NCBI GenBank assembly: GCA_900290315.1
Contig: OKRF01000230.1
Location: forward strand, 1-14,996
DNA: 14,996 bases
Source: Candidatus Sulfopaludibacter sp. SbA3
GTDB lineage: Bacteria; Acidobacteriota; Terriglobia; Bryobacterales; Bryobacteraceae
Direction: 5' to 3'
A program made the translations under genes and the position numbers. Below the pieces are notes generated by a model. The model worked only from the letters and a program-made list of their open reading frames with translations. It ran no database searches and was not told where the DNA came from. This document shows, one piece after another, positions 6,539 through 14,465 of this stretch. Within the stretch, counting starts at the first letter, position 1. Each line of letters begins with the position of its first letter.

Positions 6539-8695
6539 ATGTATAAGAAGTTGGCTGCCCTGTTTGCAGCGTGTTTCGCCTTCGCCGGCCTGGTGGCCGC
6601 CCAGACGCCCACCGCGACGCTGGTGGGCCGTATCGTTGACTCTTCCAAGGCCGGCGTGGCCGGCGCCACTGTGCGGGTCCGCGATGTCAACACCAATGAA
6701 GTCCGCACCGTTCAGTCTCTCGCCGAGGGCGATTACACCGTCTCCAACCTGCCGCCGGGCACATACGAAGTGAGTATCGATAAGAGCGGCTTCAAGCAGA
6801 TCCACGAGAGCAGCCTCGAATTGCAGGTGGACCAGACGGCCCGGCTGGACGCGCAATTGGAAGTGGGCGCCCTCTCGCAAGCCGTCGAAGTGGTGGCGTC
6901 TGTGCCGCTGCTGAATACCGAGAGTTTCTCACGCGGCGATGTGATCGCTCCGCGGGAAATCGCCGAGATGCCGCTGAACGGCCGCGATTTCAACGATCTC
7001 GCTTTCATCGTTCCCGGCGTGCAGCCCGCCGAGCAGGGCGGCAAGGGCTCGCCCTATGTGATCAACGGCGCCCGCGCCGACGCCAGCAATGTGGTGATCG
7101 ACGGTCTGAACGATCAGAATCCGCGCGATGCCGGCGCGCAAGCCCGGCCGCCCCTGGATTCGCTGCAGGAGTTCAAGGTGCAGACCTCGGGATACTCCGC
7201 CGAGTACGGACGGCTGGCCGGGGGCGTGGTCAACATGGTGCTGAAAAGCGGGTCCAATCAACTGCATGGGTCGGTATTTGAATATGTCCGTAACGATATG
7301 TTCGATGCCCGCAACTTCTTCGACCAGGGTAAGAGCGAGTTGCGGCGCAACCAGTTCGGCGCCGGCCTGGGCGGTCCCGTAGTCATCCCCAAACTCTATG
7401 ACGGCCACGACAAGACGTTCTACATGATGAGTTGGGAGAGCTTCCGCGGCATCGCCGGATCGAACAGCCTGGGTGTAGTGCCCACCGCCTTGGAACGCGC
7501 CGGCAATTTTTCGCAGTCCTACGATGCCACCGGTAAGCTGATCCTGATTAAGGACCCGCTGGCTTCCGGCTCGTGCACTGCTACCAATGCCAGCGCCTGT
7601 TTCCCCGGCAATATCATTCCTGCTTCGCGCTTCAGTTCCATCTCGCAACAGTTGATGCAGTATTATCCCCTTCCCAACCAAACTGGTGTGAATAACTACC
7701 TGGCCAACGATCCGACTCCCGACAGTTGGGACAGCTTCTTACTAAAGATGGACCAGAAGCTCGGTGACAGGGATAATCTCAGCGTCCGCGCCCTGGAGCG
7801 CTGGGAGGCTTCCAGCAATCCGTTTTCCGGCAGTTCGCTGGGCACTTTTGGCGCCACCACCAAGACCGGCCAGGCCCTCTATGGCATTTCGGAGACGCGC
7901 ATCTTCAGCCCATCGACGGTCAACGAGTTTCGCATCGGGCTGACCCGCACGAAGGACGCCGAGACCAGCGCACACACGGGAACCAACTGGGCGGCGCAAT
8001 ATGGCATTCCCGGCACCACCACGGACGTCAACCTGGAGGGCTTTCCGAAGTTCAGCGTAACGGGCTTCGAAACCCTGGGCGACAGCACCACCAACCCCAT
8101 CCGCTACGTAGTGAACAACTACAATCTGAACAATGTCTTTACCTGGAACAAGGGAAATCATTCCATCAAGATCGGTGGGGATGTGCTGCGCGTGCAGTAT
8201 TATCAGCCTACTAACTCGAACTTCAACGGGACATTCACTTTTAACGCAAAGATGACCAATGACGGGATTGGTGATTTCCTGCTGGGCTTTCCCAGCAGCA
8301 CCTCGCGCAAGATCGGCACGGTCACCAATCACATCTACGAAACGGAAATCGGAGCCTTCATTCAGGACGATTACAAGATACTGCCGAATCTGACCCTCAA
8401 CCTGGGAGTGCGCTACGAAATCCAAAAGATGCCGTATGAAGAATACGGCCAGATGACCAGCTTCGATCCCTTGGTCGACAAGGTTCTGATGGCCGGTAAT
8501 TCCACTGCGCCAAACTGGCAGGCGACCGTCGCCGGAGTCGGTCTCACTGGGTTTGTCGACCTGGCGAGCAACTATGGCGTGCCGAAGTCGCTGGTGAATA
8601 CCAATTACGACAACATCGCGCCGCGCATTGGTTTGGCATGGCGGCCCTTCGGCGGGAACCGTACCGTGATTCCTTCGGCGGGAACCGTACCGTGA
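6539..8695 (+). CDS. TonB-dependent receptor (Oar-like), N-terminal part, frameshifted
   Basis: This is the first 718 residues of an outer-membrane TonB-dependent receptor of the Oar-like type common in Acidobacteria. It starts at ATG 6539 with a perfect AGGAGG four bases before it. A signal peptide (KKLAALFAACFAFAGLVAAQ) is followed by a carboxypeptidase-regulatory-like beta domain at about residues 24-110 (ATLVGRIVDSSKAGVAGATV, LPPGTYEVSI). Then comes a plug domain at about 115-235 with EMPLNGRDFNDL, VINGARADASNVVIDGLND and EYGRLAGGVVNMVLKSG. The rest is beta-barrel. Translation is family-like up to RIGLAWRPFGGNRTVI. It then runs into seven alien residues and a TGA, because a 26-bp direct duplication shifts the frame. 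Removing one copy restores a 1076-residue receptor ending at 9795. As written, the product lacks about a third of the barrel. Confidence 0.88.
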   Translation: MYKKLAALFAACFAFAGLVAAQTPTATLVGRIVDSSKAGVAGATVRVRDVNTNEVRTVQSLAEGDYTVSNLPPGTYEVSIDKSGFKQIHESSLELQVDQTARLDAQLEVGALSQAVEVVASVPLLNTESFSRGDVIAPREIAEMPLNGRDFNDLAFIVPGVQPAEQGGKGSPYVINGARADASNVVIDGLNDQNPRDAGAQARPPLDSLQEFKVQTSGYSAEYGRLAGGVVNMVLKSGSNQLHGSVFEYVRNDMFDARNFFDQGKSELRRNQFGAGLGGPVVIPKLYDGHDKTFYMMSWESFRGIAGSNSLGVVPTALERAGNFSQSYDATGKLILIKDPLASGSCTATNASACFPGNIIPASRFSSISQQLMQYYPLPNQTGVNNYLANDPTPDSWDSFLLKMDQKLGDRDNLSVRALERWEASSNPFSGSSLGTFGATTKTGQALYGISETRIFSPSTVNEFRIGLTRTKDAETSAHTGTNWAAQYGIPGTTTDVNLEGFPKFSVTGFETLGDSTTNPIRYVVNNYNLNNVFTWNKGNHSIKIGGDVLRVQYYQPTNSNFNGTFTFNAKMTNDGIGDFLLGFPSSTSRKIGTVTNHIYETEIGAFIQDDYKILPNLTLNLGVRYEIQKMPYEEYGQMTSFDPLVDKVLMAGNSTAPNWQATVAGVGLTGFVDLASNYGVPKSLVNTNYDNIAPRIGLAWRPFGGNRTVIPSAGTVP

Positions 8696-9795
8696 TTCGA
8701 ACCGGGTACGGCATTTTCTACACGGGGTCGCGCCTGAGCGCTATGCGCACCGACCTCACCGGCGGATTTCCGTTCGCGGTTTCCCAATCCTTTACCGGCT
8801 CGACGAGTAACCCCAACCTGGTGACACTGGCCAATCCTTTCCCGGCTTCGCTCGCCAAGGTGTCCGGCACCACCACCGCCAACGGCTGGGAATTGAACCC
8901 GCCATCGCCTTACCTGGAGAGTTGGAACTTCACCGTGGAGCGCGACTTGGGACAGGGCGTGGCTATCGAGGTAGGGTATAACGCATCGAAAGGCACCCAT
9001 CTGGGGCGGAAATACGATGTCAACCAGGAGATCCGGGTGCCGGGCTCGACCACCAGGCCCTACGGCGGTTATGGCGACATCGAGTATTACACCTTCGGCG
9101 GCAATTCCAGCTACCAGGCCGGAACCGTCACCCTCCGCAAACGCTTCGAACACGGCTTGACCTTCCGCGCTAACTACACTTACGCCAAGTCGATCGACGA
9201 TAATTCCGGGCTCAACTACGCGGGCAACGGCGGTTACCAGGGCGCGCAGGATTCGCAGGATTTGAACCTGGAGCGGGGTCTCTCCGATTTCGACATGCGC
9301 CACGTATTCAGCATGAATTTTGTATGGCGAGTGCCGTTCAAGCACAACATTCTGGCGCGCGGCGGGCAAGTGGCCGGAACCGGCGTAGCCTACAGCGGCC
9401 AGCCATTTACGCCGCAGTACTCGGGGCCCTCCATCGACTTGGGGCAGGCCACCCGCCCAGACCGCCTGGCCAGTGGAACGCTGCCGAATCCCTCGCCCAA
9501 CCTGTGGTTCAACCTCGCGGCCTTTTCCTCCGTGCCGGATACCGCGTATCGTTGGGGCACATCGGGCAGAAATATTCTGGATGGCCCCGGCACCATCGCC
9601 ATTAATTTATCGGTTTCCAGGGAGTTCCCGGTGCATGAGCGCAGCCGCTTCCAGTTGCGCTGGGAGACATTCAACGTGACCAATCACTCGAATCTGCAAT
9701 TGCCGAACGATACGCTCGACAAGGCCAATGCCGGAACCATCACCAGCGCGGGGTCTGCCCGCGTGATGCAGATTGGCGCGAAGTATCAATTCTAG
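8638..9795 (+). CDS. TonB-dependent receptor, C-terminal barrel part after the frameshift
   Basis: This frame carries the remainder of the receptor barrel. Homology resumes in the second copy of the duplication, with FGGNRTVIRTGYGIFYTGS, the usual continuation of the sequence left off at GLAWRPFGGNRTVI. It ends with ARVMQIGAKYQF, a C-terminal aromatic residue typical of outer-membrane barrels. Family-like barrel segments include YLESWNFTVERDLGQGVAIE, RKRFEHGLTFRANYTYAKS and LSDFDMRHVFSMNFVWRVP. The start given, ATG 8638, lies upstream of the other frame's stop. It has no good ribosome binding site, and its first 12 or so residues are not homologous. Independent translation would give a protein with no signal peptide, so this is best read as the second half of a broken gene. 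Confidence 0.85.
   Translation: MAALRREPYRDSFGGNRTVIRTGYGIFYTGSRLSAMRTDLTGGFPFAVSQSFTGSTSNPNLVTLANPFPASLAKVSGTTTANGWELNPPSPYLESWNFTVERDLGQGVAIEVGYNASKGTHLGRKYDVNQEIRVPGSTTRPYGGYGDIEYYTFGGNSSYQAGTVTLRKRFEHGLTFRANYTYAKSIDDNSGLNYAGNGGYQGAQDSQDLNLERGLSDFDMRHVFSMNFVWRVPFKHNILARGGQVAGTGVAYSGQPFTPQYSGPSIDLGQATRPDRLASGTLPNPSPNLWFNLAAFSSVPDTAYRWGTSGRNILDGPGTIAINLSVSREFPVHERSRFQLRWETFNVTNHSNLQLPNDTLDKANAGTITSAGSARVMQIGAKYQF
8646..8697 (+). repeat. Perfect 26-bp tandem duplication causing a frameshift
   Basis: Two identical 26-base units, 8646-8671 and 8672-8697, follow each other with no spacer; each begins CCTTCGGCGG and ends GTACCGTGATT. Both encode FGGNRTVI, the first copy in the upstream frame and the second in the downstream frame. 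Since 26 is not a multiple of three, the extra unit moves the reading frame and brings in TGA at 8693-8695. Confidence 0.97.
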
Positions 9796-9802
9796 GACGC
9801 AT

Positions 9803-10372
9803 ATGAAGACCCTTCGATTTGCCACCATTAGCTTCGTGCTGACTACTGCCGCCTTTGCCCAGCAGGCGGCGCCGCCGTGCGCCGGACTTCCTCCCGGAAG
9901 GCATGCCCTGCTAGAGCGCCTCACCGCGCAGTTAAACCTCACTTGCGGCCAGCAACTCAAGATTGAACCGCTGCTGCACGACGAGGAATCCGTCACCAAG
10001 CCCCTGCTCAAGTTCACTTCCCTGTCGCAGGAAGAGCAGCAAGGCATCATGACCACCATCAAGCTGGCCGCGCGCCGGCAAGTGCGCACGCAATTGACTC
10101 CCGAACAGCAAAAGGGTATGGACGCCGAAGTGGAGAGCGTCAGCAAAGGCGGCAAGAAAAAAGGCGACGCCAAGAAAGTAGATGCCGCTCCCGGCCTGGA
10201 GGTGGAAGAATCGTTGAGCCAGGCGATTGTGGCCTATGCCGCGTTGACCCCCGCCGAAAAGAACGCCATGCTGTTGAAGGTGAAGCAGGCGGCTCGCAAC
10301 GATAGCGCCCTGCAATTGACTCCGGCGCAGCAGAAGCAGTTGGACTCCGAAATTCAGGCGCTCAAGAAGTAG
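9803..10372 (+). CDS. Small exported LTxxQ-type (Spy/CpxP-like) protein
   Basis: A 189-residue protein with a signal peptide (RFATISFVLTTAAFAQ, residues 5-20). The mature part is helical, charged and rich in Gln and Lys, with repeated LTxxQ/LTPxxx helix starts: LTAQLNLTCGQQ, LTPEQQKGMDAE, LTPAEKNAM and LTPAQQKQLDSE. It looks like two copies of one helical unit joined by a Lys-rich linker (KGGKKKGDAKK, about residues 115-125). LTxxQ proteins such as Spy and CpxP are periplasmic chaperones or stress sensors. That role is plausible here next to an outer-membrane receptor, but the similarity is short and the assignment is by pattern only. ATG 9803 lies seven bases after the receptor stop, and its AGGA overlaps that stop codon, so translation is likely coupled to the receptor. 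Confidence 0.7.
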   Translation: MKTLRFATISFVLTTAAFAQQAAPPCAGLPPGRHALLERLTAQLNLTCGQQLKIEPLLHDEESVTKPLLKFTSLSQEEQQGIMTTIKLAARRQVRTQLTPEQQKGMDAEVESVSKGGKKKGDAKKVDAAPGLEVEESLSQAIVAYAALTPAEKNAMLLKVKQAARNDSALQLTPAQQKQLDSEIQALKK

Positions 10373-10379
10373 ACGGCGT

Positions 10380-11360
10380 ATGAGCATTTCACGACGCGAA
10401 TTCATCGGAACTGCGGCGGCGGCCAGCATTGCCGCTGGTGCTCCGGCCGGCACCGGCAATACTAAGATTCCCACGCGCGTGTTGGGCAAAACCGGCGCGC
10501 GTGTCTCCATCCTGGCTTTCGGCGCCGGCAGCCGCTTTCTCCAATACAAGGAGGAAGACAAAGCCATCGAAGCGCTCACCCGGGCACTCGATATGGGGAT
10601 CACCTACATCGATACCGCCGACGATTACGGCGAGGATCACCTATCCGAAAAGCGCGTCGGGATCGCCATCAAGGGGCGCCGCGACAAGATCTTCCTGGCT
10701 ACGAAGCTGACCAATCGCGACGGCGCCGAGTCCCAGCGCATCGTGGAAGAGAGTCTGAAGGCGCTGCAGGTGGACCAACTGGACCTGCTGCACATCCACG
10801 CGCTCACCACCGCGGAGGACTTGGCGAAGATCGAGGCCAAGGGCGGTCCGCTCGACCAGATTCTCAAGCTGCGCGACCAGAAGGTGACCCGCTTCATCGG
10901 CATCACCTGTCATGCCGATCCGGCGGTGCTCAGGACGGCCCTGGAGCGCCACGATTTCGACTGCACCCAGATGGCGCTCAACGCCGGCACCGTCTCCATG
11001 CTCAACGGAGGCGGCAAGAGCGGCATGGTACCCGATCCCAGCGTCAAAACCTGCTTCGAAACCACGGCCTTGCCCGTGGCCCTCCGCAAGAAGATGGGGG
11101 TGCTGGCCATCAAGGCACTCGCTCAGGACGCGCTGGTGGGCCAGGCGCCCACAGAGAAACTGCTCTACTACACGCTCTCTCTGCCCGTCACCGCGGCGGT
11201 GGTCGGCATGCCCAAGCTGGAGCACATCGACGACAACGTACGCCTGGCCAAAGCCTTCAAGCGCCTCTCCGCCAGCGAGATGAAACAGATGTCCGGAGCC
11301 CTCTCGGCCAGGAACAAGCAAGCCCTCGATCGTTTCTTCCGGGACCACATTGATGGGTAA
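10380..11360 (+). CDS. Tat-exported aldo/keto reductase
   Basis: A 326-residue NAD(P)H-dependent aldo/keto reductase. The N-terminus carries a twin-arginine signal (SRREFIGTAAAASIAAGAPA, residues 4-23), so it should be exported folded with its cofactor. The catalytic tetrad can be placed at Asp78 and Tyr83 (YIDTADDYGE), Lys109 (FLATKL) and His140 (LDLLHIH). The TIM-barrel signatures RFIGITCH and AAVVGMPKLEHIDDN are also present. The length is close to the family's usual 300-340. The gene begins seven bases after the LTxxQ gene with only a weak ribosome binding site, consistent with translation from an upstream ribosome. It is the last gene of the operon. Its stop codon (11358-11360) lies inside the palindromic repeat at 11356-11387. 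The substrate is unknown; a sugar or carbonyl compound is a guess. Confidence 0.88.
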   Translation: MSISRREFIGTAAAASIAAGAPAGTGNTKIPTRVLGKTGARVSILAFGAGSRFLQYKEEDKAIEALTRALDMGITYIDTADDYGEDHLSEKRVGIAIKGRRDKIFLATKLTNRDGAESQRIVEESLKALQVDQLDLLHIHALTTAEDLAKIEAKGGPLDQILKLRDQKVTRFIGITCHADPAVLRTALERHDFDCTQMALNAGTVSMLNGGGKSGMVPDPSVKTCFETTALPVALRKKMGVLAIKALAQDALVGQAPTEKLLYYTLSLPVTAAVVGMPKLEHIDDNVRLAKAFKRLSASEMKQMSGALSARNKQALDRFFRDHIDG

Positions 11361-11387
11361 CGCCGGCGGTCTCGCCGCCGGTGCGTT
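11356..11387 (+). repeat. REP-like palindromic repeat, copy 1, possible bidirectional terminator
   Basis: The unit runs GGTAACGCCGGCGGTCTC and on to GCGTT. Its core is a 7-bp stem, CCGGCGG (11363-11369) with CCGCCGG (11375-11381), around the loop TCTCG; two more pairs, one of them G-U, extend it. It sits between the convergent aldo/keto reductase and GNAT genes, where it could stop transcription from both sides, although it has no U run. A near-identical unit in the opposite orientation lies at 14501-14533. Confidence 0.65.
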
Positions 11388-11390
11388 CAC

Positions 11391-11840
11391 TCAAAAGAAC
11401 AAGCGCATTTCGTTGGACGCGCGGAAGCCCAGCGATTCGTAAATGCTGCGCCCGTGTTCGCTGGCGTGCAGCGAGACGGAGCGAAAGCCCTGCTCGCGAC
11501 ACCAGGTGATCATCGCCTGCATCACCTGCCCGGCAATGCCAAGGCGGCGGAACTCCGGCACGGTATACACGTTGTGTACCCACACCCGACGGCTGGAGGG
11601 GTCAACCATACTGGGGATCCAAGGCACCAAGTGCAGAATGCCGCACCCTGCTGGCTGACCATCAGCCTCAGCGATCCAGACGAGGCATGTGCCATCGCGG
11701 AATCCCTCGCGCAGAAAGGCGGCGGCCGATTCCTCCATGTGATGCAGCGCGGCCTCATCGGTGGATCGCATTTCGCTGAGCATGGCGCGGCGAAAGCGCA
11801 GTACGTGGGGTAGGTCGTCTAGTGTAGCCGGGCGAATCAC
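11391..11840 (-). CDS. GNAT-family N-acetyltransferase
   Basis: A 149-residue acetyl-CoA-dependent acetyltransferase of the usual small GNAT size. It starts MIRPATLDDLPHVL, a classic GNAT beta1-alpha1. The acetyl-CoA pyrophosphate loop R-R-L-G-I-A (98-103) fits the R/Q-x-x-G-x-G/A motif A and follows the beta4 strand VWVHNVYTVPEFR. Tyr134 in GRSIYESLGF is at the usual general-acid position. The start is GTG 11840, whose bases form a 4-base GTGA overlap with the stop of the SecA-family gene, so the two are translationally coupled. The acceptor may be a protein N-terminus, a lysine or a small molecule; the sequence does not say. It is the last gene of the three-gene operon, and the repeat begins three bases after its stop. 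Confidence 0.85.
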   Translation of the reverse strand: MIRPATLDDLPHVLRFRRAMLSEMRSTDEAALHHMEESAAAFLREGFRDGTCLVWIAEADGQPAGCGILHLVPWIPSMVDPSSRRVWVHNVYTVPEFRRLGIAGQVMQAMITWCREQGFRSVSLHASEHGRSIYESLGFRASNEMRLFF

Positions 11841-13933
11841 CCCCAGAGCTCCCGCTTTCCCATCTTGCGGACCATGCCGCTCAGAATGCGCTCAGTATAG
11901 TTGCCGAACGGCCGGTCGGTGGTGAGATAGGTCCAGGTGGCGCCGCGCTGGGAGGGGTCGATGCCGTTGGCCTCGGCCTCCGCCAGCCGTTCGGCGATGG
12001 CTGCGTCGAGCCCGTCTTCCAGGGCGCGATACATGGTGTCTACGCGTGTCAGGTACTCATGCAGCGGATCGCGGCTGCCCCAGGAATACCAATGCACGCC
12101 GGCGCGCAGTTCGGTGACGGCGGCCAGGTGATCGCTCCACAGGTCATCAATTGTGGTCAGGGAGACCAGTCGCTCCAGGCGCGGCAGGTCCGAAAGCAGG
12201 ATCGCCTGGCGCCGCTCCTGGATGCGCTGGCGCTGGCCTTCGATCACAGCTTCATACTTCACCAGGAACTGGCGGATGTCCAGGTTTTGGCCTTCCACCA
12301 GGCGTTGGACGCCCTCCACGTCGTATTGATACTTGGGGTTATTGATGCCATGACGCACCAGCAGATCGTCTTGAAAAGAGATAAAGAAGCGTGACCGGCC
12401 GGGGTCGCCCTGGCGGCCCGCACGGCCGCGCAATTGATTATCGATGCGGCGGCTCTCGTGCCGGTTGGTGCCGATCACATAGAGGCCGCCCAGTTCGGCC
12501 ACGCCCGGGCCCAGTTGGATATCGACGCCGCGGCCGGCCATATTGGTGGAAATGGTGACGGCGCCGCGCTGCCCGGCAAGCGCGACGATGCCGGCTTCCG
12601 CCTCTTCGTTGCGCGCATTCAGAACCGAATGCGGCACATCGCGGAGGAAGGCGCTGAGCCGCTCGGACTCCTCCACGCTGGCGGTCCCCACCAGGATGGG
12701 CTGGCCGGTGGCATGCACGGTACGGATCTCTTCGACGACCACCTGTTCCTTTTCGAGCCGCGTCTCATAGATCTCGTCCGGCTCGTCTCTGCGGATCACG
12801 GGACGGTGGGTGGGAATGACGTCCACCTCCAGTTGGTAGCAGGTGCGGAACTCCAGTTCCTGAGTGGCGGCGGTGCCGGTCATGCCGCAGATCTGAGGGT
12901 AGAGGGCCACCAGGTTCTGCAGGGTCATGGAGCCCAGCACACGCCCTTCACGGCGGAAGGGCACGCCTTCTTTGGCTTCGATGGCGGTGTGCAATCCCGC
13001 GGGCCAGCGGCGATCCTGCACGATGCGGCCTTTGAACTGGTCCACCGATTCGATCACGCCATCCTTGACCACGTAATCGACGTCCTTGTGCAGCAGGAAG
13101 TTGGCGTGGATGGCGTTGTGAATGGCGGTGTAGAGCGCGAGGTTCCGCTCCTCATAGAGGTTGCCGCAACCCAGGGCCGCTTCCAGATCGCGAATGCCCT
13201 TTTCGGCGAGGGAGATGTTGCGGCCGTATTCGTCCAGCCGGTAGTCCAGGCCGAGCAGGAAGTGGCGCACCACGGGGTCCACACGGCGTGCGATGATTTC
13301 CTCGTCCACCTCTCCGCCGGCGAGAATCAACGGGATGCGCGCTTCGTCAATGAGGATGGAATCCACTTCATCGATCACCGCGGCGTCAAAAGCGCGATGC
13401 GCCTGCTCGCCGGGAGTGAGAGCGATGCCATCACGCAGAAAGTCGAAGCCGATCTCGTTGGCGGTGGCGTAGGTGATGTCGCACCGGTAAGCGTTTCGGC
13501 GCTCGGCGGGCGACATAGTCTGCTGGATGCAGCCCACGGTAAAGCCCAGGAATTCGTAGATGCCGCCCATCCAGTGGGCATCGCGGCGGGCCAGGTAGTC
13601 GTTGACGGTCATCACGTGGACGCCCTTGCCGCCCCGCGCGTACCAGGCCACGGCAGGCGTGCAGGCCAGAGTCTTGCCTTCGCCGGTCTGCATCTCGGCG
13701 ATGCGTCCGCGCGCCAGGGAGAGTGCGCCCTGCAACTGCACGTCAAACATCTCAAGCTGCACTACGCGGCGGGCCACCTCGGCCACCACGGCCATGGCCT
13801 CCAGCAGATCTTCGGTACGATGGAAGCGCTCGCGCAGGTCGCCATCGGCCAGGCTCGCGAACTCCGTGCGCCTCCGGTGGATGGCGGCGATCTGTCCTGA
13901 AACGGAAGGCCCGAGCCATGCGGGCAGTTTCAC
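11837..13933 (-). CDS. secA: SecA-family preprotein translocase ATPase, short form (probable paralogue)
   Basis: A 698-residue SecA-type DEAD-motor ATPase. GTG 13933 is chosen because it overlaps the previous gene's stop by GTGA and places the first residues where SecA normally begins; the frame is open further upstream but only as a shadow of the neighbouring gene. Motifs in order: FDVQLQGALSLARGRIAEMQ, Walker A TGEGKT (83-88), Walker B DEVD (188-191), the preprotein cross-linking region (about 200-345), GMTGT (350-354), NMAGRGVD (464-471) and QLRGRAGRQGD (500-510). A helical scaffold and wing region follows, with TIDDLWSDHLAAVTELRAGVH. All motor motifs are intact. The protein is about 150-200 residues shorter than housekeeping SecA and lacks the C-terminal Cys/His zinc tail that binds SecB. 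It is probably an accessory SecA; that another secA exists elsewhere in the genome is assumed. Confidence 0.88.
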   Translation of the reverse strand: MKLPAWLGPSVSGQIAAIHRRRTEFASLADGDLRERFHRTEDLLEAMAVVAEVARRVVQLEMFDVQLQGALSLARGRIAEMQTGEGKTLACTPAVAWYARGGKGVHVMTVNDYLARRDAHWMGGIYEFLGFTVGCIQQTMSPAERRNAYRCDITYATANEIGFDFLRDGIALTPGEQAHRAFDAAVIDEVDSILIDEARIPLILAGGEVDEEIIARRVDPVVRHFLLGLDYRLDEYGRNISLAEKGIRDLEAALGCGNLYEERNLALYTAIHNAIHANFLLHKDVDYVVKDGVIESVDQFKGRIVQDRRWPAGLHTAIEAKEGVPFRREGRVLGSMTLQNLVALYPQICGMTGTAATQELEFRTCYQLEVDVIPTHRPVIRRDEPDEIYETRLEKEQVVVEEIRTVHATGQPILVGTASVEESERLSAFLRDVPHSVLNARNEEAEAGIVALAGQRGAVTISTNMAGRGVDIQLGPGVAELGGLYVIGTNRHESRRIDNQLRGRAGRQGDPGRSRFFISFQDDLLVRHGINNPKYQYDVEGVQRLVEGQNLDIRQFLVKYEAVIEGQRQRIQERRQAILLSDLPRLERLVSLTTIDDLWSDHLAAVTELRAGVHWYSWGSRDPLHEYLTRVDTMYRALEDGLDAAIAERLAEAEANGIDPSQRGATWTYLTTDRPFGNYTERILSGMVRKMGKRELWG

Positions 13934-14451
13934 GGTGTCACCTGCGCCGCGCAGAAGTCGAACAGCAATTGCCATTCGGTGCGCTGCAGGTGCAGCGCTT
14001 TCCGCTCCAGTTCGGAGCCGGGAAGAGACCGCGCCCTGGCACAGAGCGCGATGAACGCCTGCGGGTCCCAGGTCCTTTCGACCGCCGCTTGCGCCAGCGC
14101 CGGAAAGATGGGGTGGATGCCTACCTGTCGAAACCAGTAAGCGGAATTTCCATCGTCGGGCTCCTGACGGTGCACCATGGCGTGCCAGTAGCTGCCCTCG
14201 GGAGTGTGGATGTCTTGCGCCGTTTCGTGAGCTTCGTTCCAGCAGGAAAAATAGAGATACAGGCCTGCCATGGCCGCTTCCGGCGCGCGCGCCTGGGGAA
14301 AGAGCAAGTTCGGCGCGGCGGCTTTCAGGAGGGCGCGCGCCTCCGCGCAGGAGCACTCGGCTGCGGCCAGCGGCATCAAGCGTTCGCCGGCGCCATCCAG
14401 CGCGAGGATCGCGGCCACTTCGCCACCGTAGGCGTTCGGATCGAAACTCAT
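13930..14451 (-). CDS. Conserved hypothetical protein, His/Trp-rich, first gene of the SecA-paralogue operon
   Basis: A 173-residue cytoplasmic-looking protein with no signal peptide or membrane segment. The middle is the distinctive part: GLYLYFSCWNEAHETAQD (63-80), then GSYWHAMVHRQEPDDGNSAY (87-106) and WFRQVGIHPIFPAL (107-119). Histidines at 75, 82, 90, 94 and 113, with nearby Glu and Asp, could make a metal or active site. The C-terminal third is helical (AFIALCARARSLPG, LQRTEWQLLFDFCA). I recall similar uncharacterised proteins in Acidobacteria but cannot name a family. ATG 14451 has GAGG five bases upstream. The stop overlaps the SecA-family start by four bases (GTGA), a strong hint that the two products are made together and perhaps act together. 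Confidence 0.8.
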   Translation of the reverse strand: MSFDPNAYGGEVAAILALDGAGERLMPLAAAECSCAEARALLKAAAPNLLFPQARAPEAAMAGLYLYFSCWNEAHETAQDIHTPEGSYWHAMVHRQEPDDGNSAYWFRQVGIHPIFPALAQAAVERTWDPQAFIALCARARSLPGSELERKALHLQRTEWQLLFDFCAAQVTP

Positions 14452-14465
14452 GCTTCCTCTACTGT

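Noticed and set aside
5426..6880. 484-codon open frame on the minus strand
   Set aside because: It is antisense to the VOC gene and the receptor start and would cover the operon promoter. The codon pattern is that of a GC-rich shadow.
12434..13900. 488-codon open frame on the plus strand
   Set aside because: It lies wholly opposite the SecA-family gene, whose motifs are unmistakable. The plus-strand translation is low-complexity and rich in His, Gly and Ala, with no family match.
13934..14356. Upstream extension of the SecA-family frame
   Set aside because: The extra 141 codons overlap the hypothetical gene, are rich in Arg, Gly and Ser, and do not look like a SecA N-terminus; the GTG at 13933 with a 4-base overlap fits better.
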